Position numbers and translations under genes: made by a program | Shown here: one piece after another, positions 1 through 8,700 of the stretch | Layout: every line of letters begins with the position of its first letter | How positions within the stretch are numbered: position 1 is the first letter of the stretch | The notes under the pieces: model-generated | Seen by the model: only the letters and a program-made list of their open reading frames with translations | What the model was told of the DNA's origin: nothing | Database searches by the model: none | Assembly: GCA_025201705.1 (NCBI GenBank) | Contig: MU617424.1 | Location: 1 to 13,488, forward strand | Length of the DNA stretch: 13,488 nucleotides | Source: Dissophora ornata | Lineage: Eukaryota; Mortierellomycota; Mortierellomycetes; Mortierellales; Mortierellaceae | Direction: 5' to 3'

Positions 1-184
1 CAGTGTAGGTGTGGCACTGGCACATTCCTTCGAAGCCGCTCAAAAGATTGATTTTTGAATGGTATGAACGACAGCTGACGGTTACTTTTTGATGCTTTGA
101 AAAACCCCTACAAATACTAAAGGAACTAGCCTCGGCCCTGACGGTGATATCGATTGCGATTAGTTGTTGGGGAAGTCTAATAAA

Positions 185-202
185 CATTTATTATTATAAA
201 TG
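185..202. repeat. Small AT-rich palindrome with polyadenylation-type signal
   Basis: The arms CATTTA and TAAATG surround TTATTA. Read on the minus strand, this block contains AATAAA (192-187), about 50 nt downstream of the helicase pseudogene stop, so it could be its former 3' processing signal. The rest of 1-238 shows no gene. Confidence 0.3.
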
Positions 203-238
203 AAAAATTGCTAATTACAATAAGAGAAGGTGTGGCGA

Positions 239-2036
239 TTAATCTACATCTACTAAGGCATTGTTGTAGGAAATATTTCCTGTGTAATAGCCGCGTGGAG
301 TGGAGAATGAAAACGCGGTATCACCACTTGTTGGTGTTAAAAGGGATGGGGTCTCTAGGATTCGCATTTTAAGCCGATGTGGGTTGGAGCATCTCGATAC
401 TGCCACGTACAATTGTCGGTGTGTGAAGATTAAATTGGGCAAGTAGATCCCCACAGTGTCCAGAGTCTGTCCTTGAGCTTTGTTGATAGTGAGAGCGAAA
501 GCTGGACGGATAGGGAGGAGTTGTTGCCTCTTGAATTTGATGGGCATGGTTCCGTCGTCATTACTTTCCAAAGGGATCCGGGGGATGAGGACTATGTCGT
601 CTGTGAATGATCCTGCTGTTATCCATGTCTTGATGACGTATTTACCGAGATTTACCACCTGTAATCTTGTCCCATTGCACATTCCTCCTTTTTTGAACAT
701 ATTCCGTAAGAGGATAATAGGTTGTCCAACTTTCAAGTAAAGTAAATGTGGGGAAAAGCCGGATGGATTGAGCGAGCTGAGATATTTTGCTAGGTAGTGG
801 GCGTCGGAATATATTCGCAACTGGAGTAGGTGGCTGGGTCTGGGGGGGGTGACTGAAGGGGGGGGGGGGGACATTTCCATGGCGAGTTGGTTGATCTTGT
901 CGACATCAGAGTTAAGAGTGCATAGAATAGCTCTGTCGCCGAGAACGTTTGGTTGGAATTCGTCTGAGGCGATGTCCGGAAAAATGGATTGGATCAGCTG
1001 TTTCTCATAATTACTGTCGGTATTCTCGCCTGAGGGATGGAAAAGAACTTCTGATATAGTCGTTATGAACGCTGTCTGTGAAAGTGGGTTCTTGACCGTT
1101 ACCAACTCGAAGGAGATAATCGATAAATGGTTGATGTTCAGGGCTGTTTCCAATTCTCAATTTTTTGGTCAATCTGAGAATGGAGACATGGTACCATATA
1201 CTTGCGGACTTGCTGAGAGATGCATTCTCGATGTCAATCTGGGAGCCATGGTGCACGATTGGGAGAATCTGTCAAAAATCACCTCCGAATACAACCAGCT
1301 TGTTGTTCATGAGGTGTTGGCAGATTCGATCAATGCTCTCAAAGATATGTTTGTGAAGCATTGGTGCTTCGTCCCAAAAAATGACAGACGCATTAATGGT
1401 AGCCTTTCCTAAGATGCTTTGGCGTGTCAAATCGCAGCTCGCTGTGGGAGTTATAGGGATGGGGATCTTGAACGCAAAGTGAGCGGTATGTCATTGGTGG
1501 AGGATGATCAACGCGATACCCGAGCAGGCGACGGCAATAACGGCCTTGTGCATACGGCCTCGAATGCGTTCGATTAAGGTGTTGTAGAGAAATGTCTTGC
1601 CAGTGCTGCCGGGGCCATCGATAAAGAATAGTCGTTTGTTTGTTCGATTGTCCAGTATAGCGTTGAAAACTGAGAGCTGCTCCTGTCTTAATTGTGCTGC
1701 GTGCTTTTTTGCGAGGTCCGCGTATTCTTTCTGAGTGGGTTCATAGCTAGACCGCTCTTGATTGTCAGTGTGGTCGGCAGGAATGTTGATAATACTGTCC
1801 ATGGTGATCTGTGGTAGTGTTGGGAATTTGGAAAGGTCGGATTCCATGTCGGTAAGGATAGAGCTGATATGATACAGAGCGTTAAGTTCTACATCAATAG
1901 AGGCCTGGTGTTTATCTGAATGACGGATATTGTGTTTGATGGCCTCAGGGTTAACAACGCGACCCTCACTATTAAGGTATCCACCAACGCTATATAACCA
2001 GTCGCGTTCCCATGGGCTAGCCTCTAACCCAATAAT
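239..2036 (-). pseudogene. Decayed Pif1/Helitron-type DNA helicase (C-terminal part)
   Basis: This is the remnant of an SF1B helicase of the Pif1 family, of the kind carried by Helitron rolling-circle transposons. The Walker A motif GPGSTGKT lies near 1616-1593. The Walker B-like DEAP (in FWDEAPM) lies near 1374-1363. Motif III reads GGDF followed by a stop and QILP. The C-terminal motifs INKAQGQTL and YVAVSRC lie near 490-380. The reading frame is open from 2036 (preceded by a TAG at 2037-2039) but is broken by TGA at 1493-1491 and TGA at 1274-1272. A frameshift near 1040 moves it into the frame that ends with TAA at 241-239. The TGA in motif III replaces the usual Arg codon, consistent with a CGA to TGA transition. 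Roughly 600 codons remain, so the Rep/HUH half expected of a full Helitron transposase is missing. An AATAAA (minus, 192-187) follows the stop. A solo Pif1-like gene is the alternative origin. The helicase identity is secure; the Helitron assignment is inference. Confidence 0.85.
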
Positions 2037-2188
2037 CTATCCTCCTCATCCTCTCCATGGCACCCAAGTGCCTCTTTCACAGCAGACTCTGTAATCGCAA
2101 ATACAACCATAGCCATCGCTCCACTCGCCTCGAGGCCCACAAAGACCCCGAATTACTTTTTAAATCTCGCTGCCCTCCCCGAAAATAT

Positions 2189-2220
2189 CACGTGACAATC
2201 ACGCCTTGTTTGGTCACGTG
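2189..2220. promoter_or_regulatory. Inverted pair of CACGTG (E-box) motifs
   Basis: CACGTGAC (2189-2196) and GTCACGTG (2213-2220) form a perfect 8-bp inverted repeat with a 16-nt spacer, so there are two palindromic CACGTG cores. CACGTG is the classical target of fungal bHLH factors such as Cbf1. The site lies 61 bp upstream of the tRNA gene and about 420 bp upstream of the COX16 start. Regulation of COX16 through it is an inference; it could also be part of an old element end. Confidence 0.45.
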
Positions 2221-2224
2221 TAAA

Positions 2225-2252
2225 TCATATTTAGAATAGAGTCTAAATATGA
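2225..2252. repeat. Perfect 11-bp inverted repeat, 6-nt spacer
   Basis: TCATATTTAGA (2225-2235) is the exact reverse complement of TCTAAATATGA (2242-2252), with ATAGAG between. It sits between the CACGTG pair and the tRNA-Gln gene. Its function is unknown; a protein-binding palindrome or the scar of a small element are the obvious options. Confidence 0.6.
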
Positions 2253-2280
2253 AAAATAATCAAACCATCCAAATTGAAAT

Positions 2281-2353
2281 GGTTTCGTGTTGTAATTGGT
2301 TAGCAATCAAGACTCTGAATCTTGCAATCCGAGTTCGAGTCTCGGCGAGACCT
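2281..2353 (+). tRNA. tRNA-Gln (anticodon CUG)
   Basis: The sequence folds as a complete cloverleaf without an intron. The acceptor stem is GGTTTCG with CGAGACC (7 pairs, one G-U) and the discriminator base is T. The D stem is TTGT/GCAA with A14, GG and A21 in the loop. The anticodon stem is CAAGA/TCTTG (5 pairs), enclosing the loop CTCTGAA with T33 and anticodon CTG. The variable loop is 4 nt. The T stem is CCGAG/CTCGG around TTCGAGT. The B-box region AGTTCGAGTCT is close to the consensus. The fold decodes the glutamine codon CAG. CCA is not encoded, as expected for a eukaryotic nuclear tRNA gene. The region was probably chosen by, or has tolerated, mobile-element insertion next door. Confidence 0.93.
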
Positions 2354-2357
2354 CATC

Positions 2358-2395
2358 TTTTGACCTTGCCTTCGGGTGTCCCGGATTTTTTTTTT
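2358..2395 (+). terminator. RNA polymerase III T-run terminators
   Basis: A TTTT (2358-2361) follows five bases after the tRNA, and a back-up run of ten T residues lies at 2386-2395. Oligo-T on the coding strand is the normal polymerase III stop signal, so this supports the tRNA gene being expressible. Confidence 0.75.
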
Positions 2396-2638
2396 CATGA
2401 ACAAGACAAGATCTTTTTGATGATGCGTCTTTCCATCTTTCCCTAAACTTCCTTCAGCCAATTGAACTCACACATTCTAGCCACTTCACCACCTTTGGCC
2501 AACTTGACTACAACTCAGCAAACTTGTTCCCACGTTTTTTTTTTTTGTTTTTGTTTTCCAATCACCGCAGCCTACACATTCTGTGTGTCCATTCCTCTCG
2601 ACGAAAATACCAAACGCAATAAACGACAAACAACAGCT

Positions 2639-3171
2639 ATGGCGTTTACCAACAAGAGCTATGGGGTCGCCACACCTGCGGATAAGTTTGGCCAAGCTAT
2701 CAAGAAGAGACCCGTCCTGTACTTTGGGCTCCCCTTCTTACTCACCGTCGTCGTCGGATCTTTTGCACTCTCGGAATTGACCGCCACCAAATACAACGTC
2801 CACGATAACCGCACCAGAGCTGTAAGCAAAGCAATCCATAATTTATTTGTCTGATTTTTTTTGAACCGGCGAGTGTGCTTCCAGATCAGGTCCACTAAAT
2901 ACTCGGCGTACTTTTTATTCTATCGTATGATGAATACTAGCTGACAAAGGAAGAAGGACTCAAACTTTCAAAGAACAGGAGAAAGCTGGATATGCAGGAG
3001 GAATACTGGCGACTGCAATCACAGGACATTAGTGACGACTGGGAGATTAAGCGGGTTGGCGCCGAGGCTGCGCCAGGGGTTACTACATCGCCAACGATGG
3101 CCGCAGATTCTTCCTCTCCAACAGCATCGGCATCGGCATCATCATCATCACCGTCATTAAAGGAAAAGTGA
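2639..3171 (+). CDS. COX16: Cytochrome c oxidase assembly protein COX16 (2 exons)
   Basis: Exons are 2639-2821 and 2941-3171, with a 119-nt phase-0 GTAAGC...TAG intron, giving 137 aa. COX16 is a small mitochondrial inner-membrane protein needed for assembly of complex IV, around the copper-dependent maturation of Cox1/Cox2. The family signature is visible: KKRPVLYFGLPFLLTVVVGS (residues 22-41) includes the single membrane segment (about 27-45). ELTATKYNV follows it, and the matrix/IMS-side tail contains DDWEIKRV. The ATG at 2639 was chosen over an in-frame ATG at 2462 because the extra 59 residues would be encoded by a T-rich leader and COX16 proteins have short N-termini. The last ~30 residues are Ser/Ala/Pro-rich, encoded partly by a TCA/GCA run, making the protein longer than yeast (118 aa, from memory). 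The gene converges with PPX1. Identity is well supported. Confidence 0.88.
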
Positions 3172-3197
3172 AGAAAAGAGCATCTCATCATATTCAA

Positions 3198-3203
3198 AAT
3201 AAA
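3198..3203 (+). terminator. Polyadenylation signal AATAAA of COX16
   Basis: A canonical AATAAA lies 27 nt after the COX16 stop, before the convergent end of PPX1. The intergenic stretch 3172-3368 is short and otherwise featureless. Confidence 0.5.
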
Positions 3204-3368
3204 AAAGAATCTCGGGCAACTTATCTAGAACCATCTCACGGGGGAAGCATGGATTGTCAAGAACGCTATAAACATGTTGCGCTTTATACACAACGACGAT
3301 TGGTCTAAGGTCTATACATTCACGTCTAGACTACCAAAAAAAACAAGAGTGTGTGTGGGAACTTCCGT

Positions 3369-4889
3369 TTAGAGATTCGAAGTCTCTGAGGGTTGGGTCA
3401 ACAACTTTTCGACCAATGGCCAAATCTGCTTGCGTGTGCAGGTGCTGTTCTTCTGCAAATAGGCGCACCCTCCTCTCTTCACAAACTCGTCTGTATCCAC
3501 AATATCTGTTCTCTCTAGCTGTAAATGCGAAATCTTCTCCATCTGTCCAGGAAAGTCTTTCATCGAGCTCGAGACTGGGTTCACAATCAACTGTCGTTGG
3601 TATCCTCCATTCTCCTTGCCTGGATCGTCCGCCAGCAGAACCAACGACAAATCCAGAGTTCGATTCATAGCCCATCGGTCGATCGCCTGCTGGATACCCT
3701 CCTTTCCATCCCGTTTTGCGAACTTGTCCATCAATCCAACGATACTGCTGATGCCGACCTTGACATCCTGGCCTGTGCTCTTGTGGGTCACAGTCCATTC
3801 TTTGTAATCCTTCCTCAAAAGATCGTAGTACGAGAGGCTGGAGGTGTTGCGCCGGGCAACGTCGATGCGGCTATAGAGATCATTCATGGACTCCCAGCCG
3901 GTGTATGGGAAGATCAGCTTAGCCATGGCTGCATCCAAAGGCTTGACCTTTTTCATCTCAGGGTTCAGGTCCATGGTGTCGATCAAGATGGGTCCCAACA
4001 TCAACCGCGATACTTGCTGGATCCAATCTGGTATCTTTTTCTCATCGTCGCTGCTTTCTTCATCTTTGCTGCTATTGATCGCATTTTTGAAAAACTCGTC
4101 TGCGACCAAACTAGCGCAGGATCCCACGACCTCAATCCTTCGAGGATTGGCTGTGTCCTTGTACAAGTTTTCATCCACATGGTGATCAATTACTCCCACG
4201 ACCTTGGCGGCCTGCAAGGAAGACATCGTGCCAGAGACCTTGTTATGGTCGACCAAAAACAACGAGAGAAGGTTTTTGGAAGCGAGCTGCTCCAAGCGAG
4301 GGAGGTCATCTCTGAAAAAGACGAAGTCGCTGTTGATGTGGCTAGTGGAGAGGATATATTCGACGTCGGACCTCAGGGCGAGATCGATCTTGGGGATATT
4401 AATATAGGGAGCGACAATGGATCCTTTGTTGGCAGGGAGCCGTGACAGGAACATGGATGCCGCCAAGGCAGAGACGATAGAGTCGAGATCTAGATCGGGT
4501 AAGAGTTGGCGTGGGTATTAGAAACAGAGGCGGGTGAGATACAAGCAATGAACCGGGCGTCCAGTCAATCATCAGCATCGCGCCCCAAAGTGCGAACAAA
4601 TAGGTGTGTGTGTGTGTGTGTGCCTGGAGGGATTGCAGGAAAGGAGTGCATCGTTTCGCATACCAGCGGATTCATTTCCGGTAACGAGAATGACATGAGC
4701 CTCAGGCTCAACCTCCAGACGCGGATGAATCGACGACAAAAAGATGTCCATGGCAGTTGGTTTGCAGGTGGCGGTAGTTGGGGTCAAGATGTTGGTTTGT
4801 TGGAGGGGAGCTGGCTCATACACTGATGCGGCCTCGATGACGACAAACGCAAAGAGCAGAAGGAGCACAGAGCGTGCGAGACTGTTCAT
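3369..4889 (-). CDS. PPX1: Exopolyphosphatase, DHH/DHHA2 family (2 exons)
   Basis: Exons are 4889-4664 and 4489-3369, with a 174-nt phase-1 intron (GTATGC...CTAG), giving 448 aa. PPX1 removes terminal phosphates from inorganic polyphosphate, with a divalent metal. The spliced N-terminal motif reads GNESADLDSIVSAL (residues 71-84) and rebuilds the DxD motif across the junction. The metal ligands continue with LVDHN (D156), VIDHH (D177, H178, H179) and LIDT (D246). A KDYKEW segment and a C-terminal DHHA2 domain (about 275-440) match the yeast enzyme throughout. Residues 1-22 look like a signal peptide: N-region with Arg6, a hydrophobic core LLLLFAFVVI, then EAAS. A second in-frame ATG (4751-4749, Met47, context GCCATGG) would give a 402-aa cytosolic-type protein, close to yeast length. 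The gene is divergent from G6PD and convergent with COX16. Enzyme identity is firm; the start is uncertain. Confidence 0.9.
4604..4622. repeat. (GT)9 microsatellite in the PPX1 intron
   Basis: A GT dinucleotide run lies inside the PPX1 intron (4490-4663). On the transcribed strand it reads as CA repeats. It is a likely length polymorphism and has no coding role. Confidence 0.7.
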
Positions 4890-5779
4890 TTTTCGATGTG
4901 CTGATATACAGATGGTGGGAAGAAGAACTCACACGAGTGGTGAAGAGAGCGATGGAAAAACCATGAAATCCAGGACACAGGAACATGGAGCTAGGATTTG
5001 GATGGTGGTCGCGGCGATGATGTGATGATGGGAAGCTAAGGAGGCGATTGAAAGGTCTAGCCCAACCTTCTTGCGCTGGATCAAGGAGGTTTCGGCAAAA
5101 TATCATGACTAGCGAGGGGAACTTGTGGACTTTGAAAGGTCACGGCACACCACACGCCCACATGCAAAAACATGCATGGATAGAGAGAGGGTGGTCTGGC
5201 TGATCAAGGGCGATTCGTCTGCGCGTGAAGAGCCAAGAGCATTCCTTTCTCTCCGCCTTTTTCGGTTCCCTCATTTGGGCGCACGCGCGAAGCCATCGCA
5301 CAAAAAAAAAAAAAAAAAAACATTGGTGACTCTGTTTGGCTGCACAAGGTATTTCATTCACTATGACTGGCCGTGTTTGATCGTTATTGCGGTGCTCTGT
5401 GCAGTAAAGAAAGTGATCGCACAGTGGCGGCAAGCGCTTCTGCATGGCCGTAGCACGTTGCCCAACCGTTGTCGTCAGCCTTCTTGACTCTTCTTTTCTC
5501 CCTTCCCTCGCGGCTGAATCTGATTCGCAATCAACTCGCAACTCGATCTCTTCCCCACTTCCTCTCGTTGTTCATTCATCTCTTCTCATTCACTTCCTGT
5601 CCTCTTCTTTCTCTTTTTATTTTCTATCTTGTTTTAGTCGCACATTTATTTTTCCACGCACTTTTTTTTGTACTTTTCCACGCTTTGCTCACCTCACCTT
5701 TTTCTCTCTCTTGTCCTCTCTCACATCCAACAAACACACCTACCCATCTCTCATACCTTCTCCCACACAAGAATCAACC
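4890..5779. promoter_or_regulatory. Shared PPX1/G6PD divergent intergenic region with pyrimidine-rich leader
   Basis: No gene is supportable here; open frames in it are low-complexity. The PPX1 promoter and leader occupy the left part. The middle holds an A run (about 5302-5319). From about 5480 to 5779, upstream of the G6PD start, the plus strand is strongly C/T-rich with no ATG after about 5445, so the G6PD start is the first available ATG of a likely long pyrimidine leader. Pyrimidine tracts before the start are common in highly expressed fungal housekeeping genes. I see no convincing TATA box for either gene. Confidence 0.5.
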
Positions 5780-8700
5780 ATGGCCACCAATACCGCTACT
5801 TACAATGGACGCTCCGTCTTCACTATCGTAGGCAAGTAAAAGTATCCCTTTCGCAGCGTTGCCACTGCGCTGCGTAACATGATCTCCTCTCCTTTCTCCC
5901 TCATGCAAATTCACATTTGTCTAACAACCACTCCTTTCGTTTCCACATTCTAGTCCTCGGTGCCTCAGGCGATCTGGCCAAGAAGAAGACTTTCCCTGCG
6001 CTGTTCGGCCTCTTCCTCAATGGTCACATCTCGCCCGACACCCGGATCATTGGCTACGCGCGCACCAAGATGGATCGGCCCGAATTCCTGAAGCGGGTCT
6101 CGCAATACATCAAGAACACAACACAACCCAAGGTCAAGGCTACGCTCGACCAATTCCTGGATCAGTGCACCTATGTCTCTGGTGTCTACGATGAGGACTC
6201 GGGTTTCCAGGCTTTAGAGAAGGAGTTGCAGCGGGTTGAGAAGGAGAATAACACCCAAGATCGCCTGTTCTACATGGCGTTACCGCCTTCGGTCTTCATT
6301 CCTGTTGCGACGGGATTGAAAAAGAACTGTTACACGACCAAGGGTACCAACCGATTGATTGTCGAGAAACCCTTTGGAATGGATCTGGAGAGCTCACGTA
6401 CGCTGTCCAAGGCTCTTGGCGCCCTTTACAGAGAGGACGAGGTAAACAGACATTCTCTTGTTCACTCAAAAAAGTACTTTGCGGTTGGGGGGGGGGGTTC
6501 CTGTGCGAAGTGAGGTCCGTCGGCCTCATTATTTTTATCGGTCCTGAAAGCTGTTCGTCTTCAATGGGCTACATTTTTTTGTATTTGCTGCTGCTGCTCT
6601 CCACGTTGTTAAATACCCTTACCTATTTGTTTTGATTGACACCCTTTATTTTTTTGTTGGGAGCACGGTGTGTACATGTATTTAATCATGCCAACGGCTA
6701 AAGAACCACCACCACAGGTTCATCTCATTGGACGAGTGGTGTGCAAAAAAAAAAAAAAAAAAAAAAAATGGAAACACACGGCAGTCCATGCCCATTGCAC
6801 CATTGAAATGATGGCGACCTTCTGAGGAGCACAGTGGTGACATGATGCCATAGGTGCATTCTTCAATTTCTTTCTCGAGTGGTGACGAATTATTACGCGT
6901 CCCTTTTTTTTTAATTTTTTTTTTCTGAGCGTTGGAGGTCTGCGCAGGGAATGTGCTTACAATTAGGATTTGCTGATCAAGCGGTGCATTTTCATGTTTT
7001 CGCGTTCATTGTGCCGATGTGCTGTATCAAAGTTTTTTTACGTTTTGTCATCGCGCAGTGACTGGAGGTTTGTGAGAGGCTCCGCTTGGAGAAAAATAGA
7101 TCTTCCACTCCACGTCTGACGTGATCAGTCGAGGTCAATCGCTTTTTTTTTCAATCTTCTTCTCTCTTGCGTGACCATCAAGGATGTTTTCTGGATTTCA
7201 ATTGCATCGCTGGGTTTGAGTTTTAGAGAGACGTGAAGGGAATTCTTTTTTATTTTATTGTGATCTGATTGTGTTGCACTAAAGCTAAGGTTCAGGGCAA
7301 CACGCGGATTTGTTATTTGCCATTGATAAGGACGATTACCACACCTCCTAACAATGGGGGTCAAGATTTGGTGCCGCTAATGAAAAATGTCCCTCCCAGC
7401 GATCAATTTTGCTCCACCATTTTTTTTTTTTTTTTTTTTGGGTGGGGACATCAATGGGGTACAGAGCATGAAATGAAAAGAGATAGAGCGACTGATTAGG
7501 GCGTCGAATGTGATTGGCGCGATTGGAAATTCTCTTTGTGATAACAACCTACGGCTCGCATGCCGCTTCGCATCGCGTCGGAGGGATGCAAATGGACGGG
7601 ATTGTGTTATATTCAACCACATATACAGACCCCCCTCCCAATTGCCAGGATCACACATGTATGTGTGCCTCGACTAATAATTAACCATGCATTCCATACC
7701 TACCTAGATCTACCGCATTGACCACTACTTGGGCAAGGAAATGGTCAAGAACCTTATGATTCTGCGCTTCAGCAATGCGATCTTTGGTTCGTGCTGGGAC
7801 AAGGAGCACATCTCGAACGTTCAGATCACGTTCAAAGAGAAGATTGGTACCGAGGGCCGTGGTGGCTACTTTGACGAGTTTGGCATCATGCGTGATGTCA
7901 TGCAGAACCGTATGTGTTTTTATCGCCCTCTGTTTGAACTTTACTGAAGCAAATGTAGCAAGCGATTAACCTGGTCCATATGTTCATTTTTTTTATCGTA
8001 ATCATTGACAAATAGATCTCTTCCAGATTTTGTCGTTGGTTGCCATGGAGACGCCCGCTTCGATGAACGCTGAAGATATTCGCGATGCTAAGGTGAGCAT
8101 GTGCAACAAGCATCTGGGATTGTTATCAAGCGACAGCGATTCTTGAATGATTTTGTACGCATTCGTAAAAGAAGTAATGCTCTAACAAGCAACTGTTGAA
8201 CTCATAAACACAGGTTAACGTTCTCCGCTCGATCCCTGAGGTGATTGAATCTGAGGTTCTGCTGGGTCAATACGGCAAGTCCGAGGATGGTACCATGCCA
8301 GCATACCTCGATGATGAGACCGTTCCCAAGGGCAGCAAGACCGCCACATTCGCAGCCGCCGCCTTCCATATTAACAACCCCCGTTGGGAGGGAGTCCCCT
8401 TTGTGCTCAAGTGTGGCAAGGCTCTGGACCAACCAAAGGTCGAGGTTCGCATCCAATTCAAGGACATGGGCAACAACCTCTTCCAAAAGGGATCTGCTGC
8501 TCGTAACGAGCTCGTGATCCGTGTCCAGCCTGAGGAAGCTGTTTACTTGAAGATGACCCAGAAGTTGCCCGGTCTTGGTATGGACACTGTCATCTCGGAG
8601 CTCGATCTGTCGTACTCTTCCAGATTCACAAACCTGTCAGTCCCAGATGCGTACGAGAACTTGATCCTCGACGCCATCATGGGTGAGCAATCCAACTTTG

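Noticed and set aside
121..131. CTAG-T on the minus strand as the 3' end of the helicase element
   Set aside because: The tetranucleotide fits CTRR but only a 3-bp stem lies next to it, so there is no real terminal hairpin.
842..870. G8 and G13 runs in the helicase pseudogene as the site of the frameshift
   Set aside because: The frame is continuous across them (Pro-rich MSPPPPSVTPPRP); the shift lies near 1040 instead.
2462..2638. N-terminal extension of COX16 from the upstream in-frame ATG
   Set aside because: It would add 59 residues encoded through a T-run leader, unlike the short N-termini of the family.
3369..3377. SNL at the PPX1 C-terminus as a peroxisomal signal
   Set aside because: SNL is at best a weak non-canonical PTS1 and lacks supporting basic residues upstream.
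5140..5541. Minus-strand open frame of 133 codons in the PPX1/G6PD intergenic region
   Set aside because: It contains a poly-Phe run from the A/T homopolymer and has no domain character; it overlaps the leader and promoter.
5444..5839. Plus-strand open frames overlapping the G6PD start
   Set aside because: They are Ser/Leu/Phe-rich translations of the CT-rich leader in other frames; the ATG at 5780 is supported by the conserved enzyme sequence.
6800..6930. Box C/D-like motifs (ATGATGG, CTGA, ATGATGC, CTGA) in G6PD intron 2
   Set aside because: The first C box has a mismatch, there is no terminal stem, and the spacing is irregular; not enough for a snoRNA call.
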